Shown: positions 47,737 through 58,792 of the stretch, one piece after another | Numbering within the stretch: the stretch's first letter is position 1 | Layout of the letters: each line of letters starts with the position of its first letter | Assembly (NCBI RefSeq): GCF_026967805.1 | Contig: NZ_JAPVBG010000001.1 | Coordinates: forward strand, 1-64,000 | DNA: 64,000 bases | Source: Blastococcus sp. VKM Ac-2987 | Lineage (GTDB): Bacteria > Actinomycetota > Actinomycetes > Mycobacteriales > Geodermatophilaceae | Direction: 5' to 3' | The notes under the pieces: generated by a model | What the model was told of the DNA's origin: nothing | Databases searched by the model: none | What the model saw: only the letters and a program-made list of their open reading frames with translations | Translations under genes and position numbers: made by a program

Positions 47737-48368
47737 GACCTGCCCAGCAGCTGGAGGGCCTGGCGGAGCAGGACGGCGACCTCGACGCTGCCGGTGGCGA
47801 CGACCTGCTCGTCGGCCACCGGGGCGAGCTGGGTGACCGCGCCCTCGGCCTCCTTGGCGCTCCAGCCCAGCCCGACCAGGGCCGAGGTGAGCTGGTCGCG
47901 CCACGGGGCCACCGGCGTGACCGGCAGGCCGGCGGGCGCCGGTGCGTCGAGGGAGGTGTCGGTGCTGGTCGAGCCGAGGCGATCGCGCAGCTCGAGGATC
48001 AGTCGCTCGGCACCCTTCTTGCCGATGCCCGGCACCTGCATGAGTGCCTTGACGTCGGCCGTCGACACCGCCCGCCGGACCTCCCGCGGCGGGTGGATGG
48101 CCAGCACCGCCTGGGCCAGCCGCGGGCCGACGCCGTTCGCGGTCTGCAGCAGCTCGAACAGCTGGCGCTCGTCGTCGTCGGCGAAGCCGTAGAGGGTGAG
48201 CGAGTCCTCGCGCACCACGAGGCTGGTGGCCAGCCGGGCCGCCTCGCCCACCTGCAGCCGGGCGATCGTGCCGGGCGTGCACTGCACCGACAGACCGATC
48301 CCGCCCACCTCGACGACGGCGCCGTCGGGACCCACCGCGGCCACCCGGCCGTGCAGGCTGGCGATCAT
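47733..48368 (-). CDS. ruvA: Holliday junction DNA-binding subunit RuvA
   Basis: 211 residues. OB fold [23 protein letters not shown], HhH motifs [14 protein letters not shown] and [16 protein letters not shown], flexible linker and C-terminal RuvB-binding domain [16 protein letters not shown]. Start overlaps the ruvC stop as ATGA. Confidence 0.96.
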   Translation of the reverse strand: MIASLHGRVAAVGPDGAVVEVGGIGLSVQCTPGTIARLQVGEAARLATSLVVREDSLTLYGFADDDERQLFELLQTANGVGPRLAQAVLAIHPPREVRRAVSTADVKALMQVPGIGKKGAERLILELRDRLGSTSTDTSLDAPAPAGLPVTPVAPWRDQLTSALVGLGWSAKEAEGAVTQLAPVADEQVVATGSVEVAVLLRQALQLLGRS

Positions 48369-48934
48369 CGGGCCGCCACCCCCGTCCAGCGCGGCAGGGT
48401 CGTCGCGCGCACCGGCGCGCCGATGCCGCTCGCGATCGCCGCGCTGCGCAGCCGCTGCTGCGCCGGGCCGCGCCAGGCGTGGCAGACGGCGAGGGCCAGC
48501 GCGTCGGCGGCGTCGGCCGGCTTGGGTGCGGCGGCGAGCCCGAGGACCCGGGTGACCATGAGGGTGACCTGCTCCTTGTCCGCGCGGCCGTTGCCGGAGA
48601 TGGCCGCCTTGACCTCGCTGGGCGTGTGCCAGGCGACCGGCCGGTCCGCCTGCGCCGCGGCCAGCGCGGCGACACCGGCCGCCTGCGCCGTCCCCGTGGC
48701 GGTGCCCTTGTTGTTCTGGGTGAAGACCCGCTCGATCGCCACGACGTCGGGCCGGTGCTCCCGCAGCAGCGCCGTGACGGCGGTGTGCAGCTCCAGCAGG
48801 CGCAGCTCCAGGTCCAGCTCCGGCATGGTGCGGACCACGCCGACGCCGATCGCCGCGGGGCGCGCGCCGGGGCGACCGTCGACCACACCCCACCCGCACC
48901 GGGTGAGGCCCGGGTCGATGCCGAGCACCCGCAT
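48365..48934 (-). CDS. ruvC: Crossover junction endodeoxyribonuclease RuvC
   Basis: 189 residues from ATG 48,934 with GGGAG 7 nt upstream; an earlier GTG is too close to the ribosome site. Catalytic Asp in [12 protein letters not shown], Glu in [15 protein letters not shown], and [12 protein letters not shown] near the C-terminus. Resolves Holliday junctions made by RuvAB. Confidence 0.96.
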   Translation of the reverse strand: MRVLGIDPGLTRCGWGVVDGRPGARPAAIGVGVVRTMPELDLELRLLELHTAVTALLREHRPDVVAIERVFTQNNKGTATGTAQAAGVAALAAAQADRPVAWHTPSEVKAAISGNGRADKEQVTLMVTRVLGLAAAPKPADAADALALAVCHAWRGPAQQRLRSAAIASGIGAPVRATTLPRWTGVAAR

Positions 48935-49087
48935 GGTCACGCTCCCGTCAGCCGAACTGGTGTTCGACCCACGCTAACCGGCGACGGGGACGACAGGCCC
49001 CCAACACGCCAGGCGACGTCCTGGAACGGCCCCGGCGCAGGGACCCGCCGCGAGCCTGCGAGCGGTGGGGGGCACCGGAATCCTTGC

Positions 49088-49849
49088 TCAGGCGTCGGCC
49101 GCGACCTGCTCCATGACCTCGTCGGACACGTCGTAGTTCGCGTACACGTTCTGCACGTCGTCGAGGTCCTCGAGGGCGTCGATGAGCCGGAACACCTTGC
49201 CCGCGCCGTCGACGTCCAGCTCCACCTGGACGCTCGGCTGGAAGCCGGCCTCGGCGGAGTCGTAGTCGATGCCGGCGTCCTGCAGGGCGGTGCGCACGGG
49301 GATCAGGTCGCCGGGCTCGCAGAGCACCTCCAGCGTGTCGCCGAGGTCCCGCACCTCCTCGGCGCCGGCGTCCAGGACGGCCATGAGCACGCTGTCCTCG
49401 TCCACGCCGTCGGCGGTGGGCACGACCACGACGCCCTTGCGGGAGAAGAGGTAGGAGACCGACCCCGGGTCCGCCATCGACCCGCCGTTGCGCGTCATGG
49501 CGGTGCGGACCTCCATGGCCGAGCGGTTCTTGTTGTCGGTCAGGCACTCGATGAGGACGGCGACGCCGCCGGCGGCGTAGCCCTCGTAGGTGATGCCCTG
49601 GTAGTCGACGCCACCGGCCTCGAGGCCCGCGCCGCGCTTGACGGCGCGGTCGATGTTGTCGTTCGGGACCGAGCTCTTCTTCGCCTTCTGGATGGCGTCG
49701 AACAGCGTCGGATTGCCCGCGGGGTCACCACCGCCGGTGCGGGCCGCGACCTCGATGTTCTTGATCAGCTTGGCGAAGAGCTTGCCGCGCTTGGCATCGA
49801 TGCCGGCCTTCTTGTGCTTGGTCGTCGCCCACTTGGAATGGCCGCTCAT
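49088..49849 (-). CDS. YebC/PmpR family DNA-binding regulator or translation factor
   Basis: 253 residues. Starts [25 protein letters not shown], with [23 protein letters not shown] and an acidic C-terminus. The family binds DNA as a regulator in some species, and YebC-type proteins relieve ribosome stalling at proline stretches in others. Its stop codon is 151 bp from ruvC; its start overlaps the pdxT stop as ATGA. Confidence 0.95.
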   Translation of the reverse strand: MSGHSKWATTKHKKAGIDAKRGKLFAKLIKNIEVAARTGGGDPAGNPTLFDAIQKAKKSSVPNDNIDRAVKRGAGLEAGGVDYQGITYEGYAAGGVAVLIECLTDNKNRSAMEVRTAMTRNGGSMADPGSVSYLFSRKGVVVVPTADGVDEDSVLMAVLDAGAEEVRDLGDTLEVLCEPGDLIPVRTALQDAGIDYDSAEAGFQPSVQVELDVDGAGKVFRLIDALEDLDDVQNVYANYDVSDEVMEQVAADA

Positions 49850-50514
49850 CTGTTCGGCAGTCCTCTCTCGTCCCCGGCGCCCGGGCCGGCCTTCTCGGCC
49901 AGGTGACGGCGCACGATGTCGACGAACAGCGCGTGCACCCGGCGGTCCCCGGTCAACTCCGGATGGAAGCTGGTGGCCACCACGTTCCCCTGGCGGACCG
50001 CGACGATCCTACCGTCGGCCGGACCACCGACGACCCGCCCGAGGACCTGCACCCCGGACCCGGCCTGCTCCACCCACGGTGCCCGGATGAAGACCGCGTG
50101 CAGGGGACCGCCGTCCAGACCGGCCAGGTCGACCCGCGTCTCGAAGGAGTCGACCTGCCGGCCGAAGGCGTTCCGCCGCACGGTGACGTCGAGCCCGCCG
50201 ATGGTCGGCTGGTCCGGCGGCGCGTCCAGCAGCCGGTCGGCGAGCAGGATCATGCCGGCGCACGTGCCGTAGGCGGGCAGCCCCGCGCGGACCGCCTCGC
50301 GGAGCGGTCCCAGCAGGCCGAACCGGCCGGCCAGCTTGGTCATCGTCGTCGACTCCCCGCCGGGGACGACGATGCCGGAGACGTCGGCGAGCTCCTCCGG
50401 GCGGCGCAGCGGCCGGGCCTCGGCGCCCTCGGCCCGCAGCGCGGCCACGTGCTCCCGGACGTCGCCCTGCAGCGCCAGGACCCCGATGACGGGACGTGCG
50501 GATCCGGTGGACAC
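49846..50514 (-). CDS. pdxT: Pyridoxal 5'-phosphate synthase glutaminase subunit PdxT
   Basis: 222 residues from GTG 50,514. Class I glutaminase: [20 protein letters not shown], catalytic Cys in [11 protein letters not shown], and His-Glu in SFHPELTGD. Supplies ammonia to PdxS for PLP synthesis. It is separated from pdxS by a membrane acyltransferase gene, whereas the two are often adjacent. Confidence 0.95.
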   Translation of the reverse strand: MSTGSARPVIGVLALQGDVREHVAALRAEGAEARPLRRPEELADVSGIVVPGGESTTMTKLAGRFGLLGPLREAVRAGLPAYGTCAGMILLADRLLDAPPDQPTIGGLDVTVRRNAFGRQVDSFETRVDLAGLDGGPLHAVFIRAPWVEQAGSGVQVLGRVVGGPADGRIVAVRQGNVVATSFHPELTGDRRVHALFVDIVRRHLAEKAGPGAGDERGLPNR

Positions 50515-50537
50515 GACGGTCCACGCTACGGCGCCCC

Positions 50538-51635
50538 TCAGACGGCGGGTGACGACGGGGCGAGCCCGGCCACCCGGCTCGAGGTCCAGGTGAGCAGCCA
50601 CTCCAGCGGTCCGCGGCCCAGGATCCGCCGCCACAGCCACGCCCCGGCCAGCGCGGCGACGGCGAACCGCAGCCACAGGCCCGGCCCCTCCACCTGGCCG
50701 GGCACGACCTCCATGAGCACCCGGATCGCCAGGAGGTGCGCGGAGTACACGGTCAGCGCCAGCGCTCCCACCGCGGCCAGCGGCGAGACCGGCCGCGGCA
50801 GCCGCTCGGCCAGCAGCAGGCAGGTCACCACCACCAGGACGGCGAGGCCGGTGGAGCCGACCACCTCGAAGGTCGTCCCGCTGTGCGGTTCGGCGCCGGT
50901 CAGCCAGCGGACGTCGAAGGCCCCGGGGACCGTGAACCCGGTCTCCGGGCCGGCGGACGGCACGCCGTCGGCCAGCAGCCGGGTGCTCGCCCAGCCCCCG
51001 CCGTAGCCCACCACCACGGCCGCGCCGCCCGCCAGGGCCAGCCTGCGCCGGACCGCGCCGGAGGCCAGGTCCAGCCGGCCCACCGCCAGACCGACCAGGA
51101 CGAAGGAGATCCAGAGCAGCGCCGGGTAGTAGCCGGTGACCAGCAGCGAGGGGACGAGCCCGTCGGCGACGTCCGCCGCCACGAGCACCTGACCGGCGAC
51201 GACGAGCAGCGGCGGGACCCCGACGGCGACGAGGGCCGCAGCGAGGAGCAGCCGGCGCACCGGCCAGCGCAGGAACGGCAGCACCAGGACGAAGAGCACC
51301 CCGTACACGCCGAGGATGACCGCGACGAAGGTGTCCAGCTGCTCCAGCGCCCAGCCGATGGCGAACACCCACAGCGCACGGACGAGGATCCGCAGCCGCA
51401 CGCGGGACAGCTCCGCACCGGCGGGCGGCCGGGTGCGCCCGGAGAGGAGCGCGACCGAGATGCCGGCCAGGGTGGCGAAGAGGATCGACGAGCGGCCGTC
51501 GACCAGCGCGGACCAGGTCTGCGGATCGGGCCGCAGCTCGTCGCCGAGCCGCATGTGCGCGGCGAACATGCCGAGCACGGCGAGCCCGCGCGCGACGTCC
51601 AGCCCGGTGATCCGGCGCCGGCCCTCCTCGCTCAC
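50538..51635 (-). CDS. DUF1624/acyltransferase-3-like polytopic membrane protein
   Basis: 365 residues with many hydrophobic helices. The N-terminus [18 protein letters not shown] carries the Arg-Gly and His typical of the heparan-alpha-glucosaminide N-acetyltransferase/DUF1624-DUF418 group. The C-terminal part [14 protein letters not shown] ends with [12 protein letters not shown], a DUF418 hallmark. The GTG start overlaps the pdxS stop as GTGA. Possibly acetylates a cell envelope glycan; substrate unknown. Confidence 0.8.
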   Translation of the reverse strand: MSEEGRRRITGLDVARGLAVLGMFAAHMRLGDELRPDPQTWSALVDGRSSILFATLAGISVALLSGRTRPPAGAELSRVRLRILVRALWVFAIGWALEQLDTFVAVILGVYGVLFVLVLPFLRWPVRRLLLAAALVAVGVPPLLVVAGQVLVAADVADGLVPSLLVTGYYPALLWISFVLVGLAVGRLDLASGAVRRRLALAGGAAVVVGYGGGWASTRLLADGVPSAGPETGFTVPGAFDVRWLTGAEPHSGTTFEVVGSTGLAVLVVVTCLLLAERLPRPVSPLAAVGALALTVYSAHLLAIRVLMEVVPGQVEGPGLWLRFAVAALAGAWLWRRILGRGPLEWLLTWTSSRVAGLAPSSPAV

Positions 51636-52558
51636 CAGCCGCGGGTGGCGTACCGCTCGCTCTCCGGGAGCGTCGCGACGTTGATGCCCACCATCGGCTC
51701 CCCCAGCCCGCGGGAGACCTTGGCGATGACGTCCGGGTCGTCGAAGAACGTCGTCGCCTGGACGATGGCCGCCGCCCGCTGGGCGGGGTCGCCGGACTTG
51801 AAGATCCCCGAGCCGACGAACACGCCCTCGGCGCCGAGCTGCATCATCATCGCCGCGTCGGCGGGGGTGGCGATGCCACCGGCGGTGAAGAGGACGACGG
51901 GCAGCTCGCCCAGCCGGGCCACCTCGGCCACCAGGTCGTACGGCGCGCGCAGCTCCTTGGCCGCGACGAACAGCTCGGTCTCGTCCAGCGTGGCCAGCCG
52001 CTTGATCCCGGCGCGGAGGGCGCGCATGTGCCGGGTGGCCTCGACGACGTTGCCGGTGCCGGCCTCGCCCTTGGAGCGGATCATCGCCGCGCCCTCGGAG
52101 ATGCGCCGCAGCGCCTCGCCGAGGTCGGTGGCGCCGCACACGAACGGCACGGTGAACGCGCTCTTGGCGATGTGGTGCGCCTCGTCGGCCGGGGTCAGCA
52201 CCTCGGACTCGTCGATGTAGTCGACCCCGAGGGCCTGCAGCACCTGCGCCTCGACGAAGTGCCCGATGCGGGCCTTGGCCATGACCGGGATCGAGACCGC
52301 CCCGATGATCCCCGCGATCATGTCGGGGTCGCTCATCCGCGCGATGCCGCCCTGGGCGCGGATGTCGGCCGGCACCCGCTCCAGCGCCATGACCGCGACC
52401 GCGCCGGCGTCCTCGGCGATCTTCGCCTGCTCCGGGGTGACGACGTCCATGATCACGCCGCCCTTGAGCTGCTCGGCCATCCCGCGCTTCACCCGGTCGG
52501 TGCCGGTCGTGGTGTCCGTCTGGTCGAGGTGCTCTGCCACTGGTGTCTGCCTTTGCAT
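51632..52558 (-). CDS. pdxS: Pyridoxal 5'-phosphate synthase lyase subunit PdxS
   Basis: 308 residues. [26 protein letters not shown], active-site lysine in [42 protein letters not shown] and [19 protein letters not shown] are all canonical. Makes PLP from ribose 5-phosphate, glyceraldehyde 3-phosphate and ammonia. Confidence 0.98.
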   Translation of the reverse strand: MQRQTPVAEHLDQTDTTTGTDRVKRGMAEQLKGGVIMDVVTPEQAKIAEDAGAVAVMALERVPADIRAQGGIARMSDPDMIAGIIGAVSIPVMAKARIGHFVEAQVLQALGVDYIDESEVLTPADEAHHIAKSAFTVPFVCGATDLGEALRRISEGAAMIRSKGEAGTGNVVEATRHMRALRAGIKRLATLDETELFVAAKELRAPYDLVAEVARLGELPVVLFTAGGIATPADAAMMMQLGAEGVFVGSGIFKSGDPAQRAAAIVQATTFFDDPDVIAKVSRGLGEPMVGINVATLPESERYATRGW

Positions 52559-52591
52559 GGACGCGTCGAGTTGCGCCCGACCATACGGCCG

Positions 52592-53143
52592 TCAGCCGCC
52601 CCGGTGCCCCGCCGGGTCGGCGTCCCTGATCACCGCGCCCAGCCGGTCGTCGATGTCGAAGTACCGGGGCAGCCGATGGGTCCGGTGCAGCCCCGTCCAG
52701 CGGGGGAACCGGCGGCCGCGCAGCTCCCGGGTGTCGCGGACGGCGTCGTTGTAGAAGCGCCGGGCCAGCGCGACCCGGGTCTGGGTGCCCGCGAGGTCGG
52801 TGCGCAGCGCGGCGGGCACGCCCGGCAGGTCCGCGGGCAGCTGGTGCAGGTCGTGGCCGAGGGCGTTCTCGGCCAGTTCCCGGTCGCCGTCGGTCCGCGA
52901 GGCGCGCGCCTGCGCGGCGCCCACGGCCAGCCGGGCGGCCAGCTCCGGGCCCAGGGCCGCCGGGTGGTTGCGGGCCAGCTCCTCGGCCAGACCGGCCCGG
53001 CGCTGCAGCTGGGCGTCCAGCACCGCCCACGCCCGGTCCACCCGCGCGGCGAGCCGCCGCAGGCGGGTGAGGGTCCAGATGGCCCAGCCGAGCAGGACCA
53101 GGAGGACTCCGGTGGCGAGCAGCGACCAGGCCTCGGGCGTCAC
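52592..53143 (-). CDS. LemA family-like membrane-anchored protein
   Basis: 183 residues. One N-terminal helix (LLATGVLLVLLGWAIWTLTRL) then helical regions with RVDRAWAVLDAQLQRRAGLAEEL and VALARRFYNDAVRDTRELRGRRFP, which match the LemA pattern. GTG start 10 bp past the pimA stop. Function of LemA proteins is unclear. Confidence 0.78.
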   Translation of the reverse strand: MTPEAWSLLATGVLLVLLGWAIWTLTRLRRLAARVDRAWAVLDAQLQRRAGLAEELARNHPAALGPELAARLAVGAAQARASRTDGDRELAENALGHDLHQLPADLPGVPAALRTDLAGTQTRVALARRFYNDAVRDTRELRGRRFPRWTGLHRTHRLPRYFDIDDRLGAVIRDADPAGHRGG

Positions 53144-53153
53144 GGTGGCGAGG

Positions 53154-54368
53154 CTAGCGGCGCGGCCGCCTGATGTGGGGAGGTCGCGCCGCGGTGCCTG
53201 TCGGCGGAACCGCGGGGAAGTCGTCGTCGGTACCCGCCGTCACCACACCGCCACCCGCGGGCAGCACGGTCTCGTAGACGGCGAGGATCCGGCGGGCCAG
53301 CACCTGCCAGTCGTACTGCGCGGCCGCCGCCGAGCCCCGCGCCGCGAGCTCCGCCCGGCGCCCCGGGTCGGCGAGCAGCTCGTCCAGGGCCCGGCCCAGC
53401 GCCGCGGCGTCGTTGCGGCGCACCAGCACCCCCGCGTCGCCGCCGTCGAGCACGCGCGAGAACGCGTCGAGATCGCTGGCCACGATGGGTGCGCCGGCCG
53501 CCATCGCCTCGATGAGGATCACGCCGAAGGACTCGCCGAGGAGGTTGGGCGCGCAGTACACGTCCACGGAGCGGAGGAAGGCCGCCTTGTCCGCCTCGGA
53601 GACCTCGCCCAGGAGCGTGACGTGCGGGCGCAGCTCCTCCCCCACCAGCCGCCACAGCTCGTCGGCGTCCCCCCGCCCGGCGACCAGCAGCCGCACGCCG
53701 GGGTGCCGCCGGAGCACGCCGCGCATGGCCTGGAGCAGCACCGGCAGGCCCTTGCGGGGCTCGTCGTAGCGGCCGAGGAAGCCGATGGTCGGCGGCCCGC
53801 CGGTGCCCCGCCCGAACCCCGGCAGCCCGGGGCCCTCGGCGAAGAACGGCACGTGCACCCCGTTGGGCAGGATCACCGCGTCCCCGCCGAGGTGCTCGAC
53901 CTGCACCCGCCGCGCGAAGTCGGAGACGGCGATCCGGCCGCTGATCTTCTCCAGCCACGGCCGCGTCATGGGCCCGACGGCGGCCAGCCACTTGGACCGG
54001 GTGGTCGCGGCGTGGAACGTCGCCACGATGGGGCCGGTCGCGATCATGCAGACCAGCAGCGACACCGACGGCGTGGCCGGCTCGTGCACGTGGACGACGT
54101 CGAAGCGGCCCTCGCGCAGCCAGCGGCGCACCCGCGCGGCCGACACCGGCCCGAACTGCAGGCTCGCCATCGAGCCGTTGTAGGGCACCGGGACGGTCCG
54201 CCCGGCGAAGGTGAGGAACGGATCGCTGACCGACTCCTCCCGCTCGGCGGGCGTCAGCACCTCGACGTGGTGCCCCATGCCGCGCAGCGTCTCGGCCAGG
54301 TCGCGCACGTGGTACTGCACGCCCCCGGGGACGTCCCACCGGTACGGGCACACCAGGCCGATGCGCAT
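53154..54368 (-). CDS. pimA: Phosphatidylinositol alpha-mannosyltransferase PimA (GT4)
   Basis: 404 residues. GT-B glycosyltransferase: MRIGLVCPYRWDVPGGVQYHVRDL, YNGSMASLQFGPVSAARVRRWL, VHVHEPATPSVSLL, FLGRYDEPRKGLPVLLQAM and the ESFGVILIEAMAAG donor-binding segment. Transfers mannose from GDP-mannose to phosphatidylinositol, the first PIM step. Its ATG overlaps the stop of the acyltransferase as TGATG. Order pgsA-acyltransferase-pimA is the classical actinobacterial PIM operon. Confidence 0.93.
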   Translation of the reverse strand: MRIGLVCPYRWDVPGGVQYHVRDLAETLRGMGHHVEVLTPAEREESVSDPFLTFAGRTVPVPYNGSMASLQFGPVSAARVRRWLREGRFDVVHVHEPATPSVSLLVCMIATGPIVATFHAATTRSKWLAAVGPMTRPWLEKISGRIAVSDFARRVQVEHLGGDAVILPNGVHVPFFAEGPGLPGFGRGTGGPPTIGFLGRYDEPRKGLPVLLQAMRGVLRRHPGVRLLVAGRGDADELWRLVGEELRPHVTLLGEVSEADKAAFLRSVDVYCAPNLLGESFGVILIEAMAAGAPIVASDLDAFSRVLDGGDAGVLVRRNDAAALGRALDELLADPGRRAELAARGSAAAAQYDWQVLARRILAVYETVLPAGGGVVTAGTDDDFPAVPPTGTAARPPHIRRPRR

Positions 54369-55312
54369 CAGCGGATCCCCTCCCGGCCGTCCCGCGGCGG
54401 ATCCGGCGGCACGTCGGGCCAGATGCGACCGAGCATGTGCCAGTCCTCGGGCCGCTCGGCGATCCCCTCGGTGAACGCGTCGGCGACGCCCTGCATCGCA
54501 CCGGCCACCCGGTCCCGGAGCCGGCCGGGGCCCTGCACCGGTACCTCCGGGTAGACGTGCATCCGCCAGCCGTGCTCGCTGAACCGGCAGACGGCCGGGT
54601 GCAGCGCGGCGCCGGTCTGGTCGGCGAGGAGCGCCGGGCCGCCGGGCATCGTGGCCGGTCGCCCGAAGAAGCTGACCGGGACGCCGCCGGTGCCGAGGTT
54701 GCGGTCGACGAGCAGGCAGCTGGCCCCGCCGTCCTTCAGCCAGTCACGGAGCACCTCCGTGCTCGGCCGGGGCCCTCCGGTGAGCGGGACCACGCGCATG
54801 CCGAGGGTCTCCCGGTAGTCGAGGAACCGGCGGTAGAGCGACTCGGGCCGCAGCCGCTCGGCCACCGTCATGAACGGCCCACCCAGCCAGTCGACGAACC
54901 AGACCCCGGCGGCGTCCCAGTTCCCGCTGTGCGGCAGGGCGACCACCAGGCCGCGGCCCTGGTCGCGGGCGGCCGCCAGGTGCTCGGCGCCGACGATCAC
55001 GCTGCCGTCGAGGATCCGGTCGGTGCCGAGCGCGGGCAGCCGGAAGGCCTCCTGCCAGTAGCGCGCGTAGGAGCGCATCGCCCGGACGGTCAGGTCCTGG
55101 AGCTCCGCCTCGGGCAGCCGGCCCCCGGTGGCGACGCGCAGGTTCGCCCGGAGCTGCCGCACACCGCGCCCGTCCCGCTCCGCCGTCCAGCGGCCGGCGC
55201 GGTCGAACGCCCCCCGGGCGACCGGCTCGGGCAACATCCGCACCGCGCGCCAGCCGGCCGCGTAGCCGGTGTCGGTCAGCCGCTCCGCCAGCCGGGCGCG
55301 GGCGCCGCTCAC
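54368..55312 (-). CDS. Phosphatidylinositol mannoside acyltransferase (PatA-like, HtrB/LpxL family)
   Basis: 314 residues from GTG 55,312. HtrB/LpxL fold with the catalytic HX4D in ALPHSGNWDAAG, then GPFMTVAERLRPE, LLVDRNLGTGGVPVSFFGRPA and PGGPALLADQTGA. Acylates the 2-mannose of PIM at the inner leaflet. Start overlaps the pgsA stop as GTGA. Confidence 0.9.
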   Translation of the reverse strand: MSGARARLAERLTDTGYAAGWRAVRMLPEPVARGAFDRAGRWTAERDGRGVRQLRANLRVATGGRLPEAELQDLTVRAMRSYARYWQEAFRLPALGTDRILDGSVIVGAEHLAAARDQGRGLVVALPHSGNWDAAGVWFVDWLGGPFMTVAERLRPESLYRRFLDYRETLGMRVVPLTGGPRPSTEVLRDWLKDGGASCLLVDRNLGTGGVPVSFFGRPATMPGGPALLADQTGAALHPAVCRFSEHGWRMHVYPEVPVQGPGRLRDRVAGAMQGVADAFTEGIAERPEDWHMLGRIWPDVPPDPPRDGREGIR

Positions 55313-55926
55313 GGCGTGATCCGCCGTCCGCCGGCGGCTCGCTTCACGGCGAGCACGCGCTGACCCACCGTGATCGCGCTGCCGACCAGCAGCACCCAGA
55401 GCGCCACGTGCACGGCGTACGGGATGCCGAGGCCGGTGAAGCCGGTGCCGACCAGGACCAGGATGAGCCGCTCGGTGCGCTCGACGACCCCGACGTCGCA
55501 GGACAGGCCCACGCCCTCGGCGCGCGCCTTGATGTAGGAGGTGAGCACGCCGAGGACCAGGCAGAGCAGGGCGAGCAAGACCAGCAGCCGGTTGTCCCCG
55601 GCGCCCGCGAACCACCAGACCAGCGCGCCGAAGATGGCGGCGTCCGCGGCCCGGTCGCCCACGGAGTCCAGCACCGCGCCGAACACCGAGCCGCCGCCGC
55701 GCAGCCGGGCCAGGGCGCCGTCGAGCATGTCGAGCAGCACGAAGACCGTGACGGTGAAGGCGCCCCAGAGGAGGTGCCCGGTGGCGATCAGCCCCGCGGC
55801 CCCGGCGATCGCGCCGACGGTTCCGGTGATGGTCACCATGTCGGGGGTGACCCCCACCCGGGCCAGCCGGGTGACGATCGGGTTGACCACCTTGGCCACG
55901 ACGGGCCGGGCGTTGACGCCGAGCAC
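55309..55926 (-). CDS. pgsA: CDP-alcohol phosphatidyltransferase (phosphatidylinositol phosphate synthase)
   Basis: 205 residues with six hydrophobic segments. The CDP-OH-P signature D-G-x2-A-R-x8-G-x3-D-x3-D is complete in MLDGALARLRGGGSVFGAVL, followed by DSVGD. In this operon position it makes phosphatidylinositol phosphate from CDP-diacylglycerol. GTG start directly follows the stop of the HIT gene (TGAGTG). Confidence 0.93.
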   Translation of the reverse strand: MLGVNARPVVAKVVNPIVTRLARVGVTPDMVTITGTVGAIAGAAGLIATGHLLWGAFTVTVFVLLDMLDGALARLRGGGSVFGAVLDSVGDRAADAAIFGALVWWFAGAGDNRLLVLLALLCLVLGVLTSYIKARAEGVGLSCDVGVVERTERLILVLVGTGFTGLGIPYAVHVALWVLLVGSAITVGQRVLAVKRAAGGRRITP

Positions 55927-56559
55927 TCAGGCCTCCGCCGGGGTGGTGGGGTGGGCGGACGACACCGGGGTGGTGGGCTCGGGCGACGAGGGCTCGGTGG
56001 CCTGCTCGGCCCAGGCACCGGCCAGCAGTTCCCGGGTCTCCCGCAGCACCTGCGGCAGCACCCGGGTGAGGCCGATGACCGGCATGAAGTTGGTGTCGCC
56101 GCCCCAGCGCGGCACGGCGTGCTGGTGCAGGTGGTCGGCGATGCCGGCCCCGGCCACCGAGCCCTGGTTCATGCCGATGTTGAAGCCGTGCGCGCCGGTG
56201 ACCGCCCGCACCACCCGCATCGCCGTCTGGGTGAAGGCCCCCAGCTCGGCCACCTCGTCGGTGGTGAGGTCGGTGTAGTCGGGCACGTGCCGGTACGGGA
56301 CGACCATCAGGTGCCCGGCGTTGTACGGGTACAGGTTGAGGACGGCGAACACCGACGCGCCCCGGGCCACGATCAGCCCGTCCTCGTCGCCGAGGGTCGG
56401 GATGACGCAGAACGGGCAGTCGTGGGTGCCCGTGGGCTTGCCCTCGCCGCGGATGTAGGCCATCCGGTAGGGCGTCCACAGGTGCTCGAACACCGTCGCC
56501 GGGCCGCCGTCGTCGGAGGACACGGCGACCCGGTACGGCTCGTTCGGGCCGGTGGTCAT
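55927..56559 (-). CDS. HIT domain protein
   Basis: 210 residues. Zinc-type CPFCVIP near residue 48, [19 protein letters not shown], and the histidine triad in [12 protein letters not shown]. Related to diadenosine tetraphosphate phosphorylase/hydrolase proteins of actinobacteria. C-terminal 40 residues are a Pro/Ser/Thr tail. The ATG overlaps the thrS stop as ATGA. Confidence 0.92.
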   Translation of the reverse strand: MTTGPNEPYRVAVSSDDGGPATVFEHLWTPYRMAYIRGEGKPTGTHDCPFCVIPTLGDEDGLIVARGASVFAVLNLYPYNAGHLMVVPYRHVPDYTDLTTDEVAELGAFTQTAMRVVRAVTGAHGFNIGMNQGSVAGAGIADHLHQHAVPRWGGDTNFMPVIGLTRVLPQVLRETRELLAGAWAEQATEPSSPEPTTPVSSAHPTTPAEA

Positions 56560-58583
56560 CCGGGGACCGCCGTGTTCCCGGCCGTGGGGTCGGCGTTGCT
56601 CCGGGCGGCGACCCAGGCGGCGATCTCCCCGACGGCGTCGTCCACCGGGATGCCGTTGCGCTGGCTGCCGTCGCGGTACCGGAAGGAGACCGCGCCGGCC
56701 TCGGCGTCGGTCCCGCCCGCGATGAGCACGAACGGCACCTTCTGCTTGCTGGCGGTGCGGATCTTCTTCTGCATCCGGTCGTCGGAGTCGTCGATCTCCA
56801 CCCGGATGCCGCGGGCGCGCAGCTTCAGCGCCACGTCGGTCAGGTAGGGCACCTGCTCGTCGGTGACCGGGATGCCGACCACCTGCACCGGCGCCAGCCA
56901 GGCCGGGAAGGCGCCGGCGTAGTGCTCGGTGAGGACGCCGAAGAACCGCTCGATCGAGCCGAACTTCGCCGAGTGGATCATCACCGGCTGCTGCCGGCCG
57001 CCGTCGGCGGAGGTGTACTCGAGGCCGAACCGCGCGGGCTGGTTGAAGTCGTACTGGATCGTCGACATCTGCCAGGTGCGCCCGATCGCGTCCCGGGCCT
57101 GGACGGAGATCTTCGGCCCGTAGTAGGCCGCCCCGCCGGGATCCGGCACCAGTTCCAGGCCGGTCTCCTTCGCCGCCTCCTCGAGGACGGTCGTGGCGAC
57201 CGCCCACTCCGAGTCGGACCCGATGAACTTGTCGGAGTCGTCGCGCGTGGACAGCTCCAGGTAGTAGTCGTCGAGGCCGAAGTCGCGCAGCAGACCGAGC
57301 ACGAAGTGCAGCAGGTGCCGGATCTCCCCCGGGGCCTGCTCGGGGGTCACGTAGCTGTGCGAGTCGTCCTGGGCGAAGCCGCGCACCCGGGTCAGGCCGT
57401 GCACCACGCCGGACTGCTCGTACCGGTAGACCGACCCGAACTCGAACAGCCGCAGCGGCAGCTCGCGGTAGGACCGCCCGCGCGACCGGAAGATCAGGTT
57501 GTGCATCGGGCAGTTCATTGCCTTGAGGTAGTACTTCGCGTTGTCCAGGTCCATGCCCGGGAACATGGTCTCCTCGTAGTACGGGAGGTGACCGGAGGTC
57601 TCGAACAACCCGCTCTTGCTGATGTGCGGGGTCCCGACGTAGTCGAAGCCCTCCTCGAGGTGCCGGCGCCGGACGTAGTCCTCCATCTCCCGCTTGATCA
57701 CCCCGCCCTTGGGGTGGAAGACGGGGAGGCCGGAGCCGATCTCGTCGGGGAAGCTGAACAGGTCCAGCTCGACGCCCAGCCGGCGGTGGTCGCGGCGCTC
57801 GGCCTCGGCGAGGTGCTCCAGGTACGCCTTGTGCGCGTCCTTGCTCTCCCACGCGGTGCCGTACACCCGCTGGAGCTGCGGGTTCTTCTCGCTCCCGCGC
57901 CAGTAGGCGGCGGCGCTGCGGGTGAGGGAGAACGCCGGGATGTTCGAGGTGCGCGGCAGGTGCGGGCCGCGGCAGAGGTCGGTCCACACCCGGTCGCCGC
58001 TGCGCGCGTCGAGGTTGTCGTACATGGTCAGCTGGGCGCCGCCCACCTCGACGTCGGCTCCCTCGGCGGCCTCGCCGGCGCCGCCCTTGAGGCCGATCAG
58101 CTCGAGCTTGTACGGCTCGTGCGCGAGCTCGGCCTGCGCGTCGGCGTCACTGATCTCGCGCCGGGAGAAGTGCTGCCCCGCGCGGACGATCTCGGTCATC
58201 TTCTTCTCGAGGGCCTGCAGGTCCTCGGGGGTGAACGGCCGCTCGGGGTCGAAGTCGTAGTAGAAGCCGTTCTCGACCGGCGGGCCGATGCCCAGGCGGG
58301 TGCCCGGGAACAGGTCCTGCACCGCCTGCGCCAGCACGTGCGCGGCCGAGTGCCGGATGACCGCGCGGCCGTCCGCGCTGGCGGCCGGGACCGGGTCCAC
58401 CTCGGCGTCGGCGTCCGGGGTCCAGGCCAGGTCCCTGAGGTCGCCGGTGGCGAGGTCGCGCACGACGACGGCGCCGTCGGGGCCCTTGAGGGGGACGCCG
58501 GCGTCCTTCAGCGCCTGCTGCGCCGTCGTCCCGGCCGGCACCCGGATCGGTCCGACTGCGGTTGGCGAGGGCGGGGTCGGCAC
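56556..58583 (-). CDS. thrS: Threonyl-tRNA synthetase
   Basis: 675 residues. TGS domain ([18 protein letters not shown]), editing domain with [11 protein letters not shown], class II core with zinc Cys in [20 protein letters not shown], motif 2 [20 protein letters not shown], and anticodon domain with [15 protein letters not shown] start. Leads the thrS-HIT-pgsA-acyltransferase-pimA run. Confidence 0.97.
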   Translation of the reverse strand: MPTPPSPTAVGPIRVPAGTTAQQALKDAGVPLKGPDGAVVVRDLATGDLRDLAWTPDADAEVDPVPAASADGRAVIRHSAAHVLAQAVQDLFPGTRLGIGPPVENGFYYDFDPERPFTPEDLQALEKKMTEIVRAGQHFSRREISDADAQAELAHEPYKLELIGLKGGAGEAAEGADVEVGGAQLTMYDNLDARSGDRVWTDLCRGPHLPRTSNIPAFSLTRSAAAYWRGSEKNPQLQRVYGTAWESKDAHKAYLEHLAEAERRDHRRLGVELDLFSFPDEIGSGLPVFHPKGGVIKREMEDYVRRRHLEEGFDYVGTPHISKSGLFETSGHLPYYEETMFPGMDLDNAKYYLKAMNCPMHNLIFRSRGRSYRELPLRLFEFGSVYRYEQSGVVHGLTRVRGFAQDDSHSYVTPEQAPGEIRHLLHFVLGLLRDFGLDDYYLELSTRDDSDKFIGSDSEWAVATTVLEEAAKETGLELVPDPGGAAYYGPKISVQARDAIGRTWQMSTIQYDFNQPARFGLEYTSADGGRQQPVMIHSAKFGSIERFFGVLTEHYAGAFPAWLAPVQVVGIPVTDEQVPYLTDVALKLRARGIRVEIDDSDDRMQKKIRTASKQKVPFVLIAGGTDAEAGAVSFRYRDGSQRNGIPVDDAVGEIAAWVAARSNADPTAGNTAVPG

Positions 58584-58792
58584 AGGGGCTCCAGGGGGTC
58601 GGGTGCGGCGTCGGCGGCGGACCGGCCGGGCCGGTCACCGGCCCCGAGCCTAGTGCGCGGGCCCGGCCGGACCCGCAGCCCTTTCACCGCGGCGCGAGCG
58701 CCGGCCCGGCGGGGCGCACCGTCACCGCGTCCGCGCCCAGCTCGACGGTGAGCGGGCCGCCAGGGCGGTCCCGGCGGCGCTGCAGCGGTGCG

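Noticed and set aside
58584-58792. Short gene between thrS and the MOSC gene
   Set aside because: The open tail (ending TVELGADAVTVRPAGPALAPR-like) has no start or domain of its own; the frame upstream is only a shadow of the MOSC gene.
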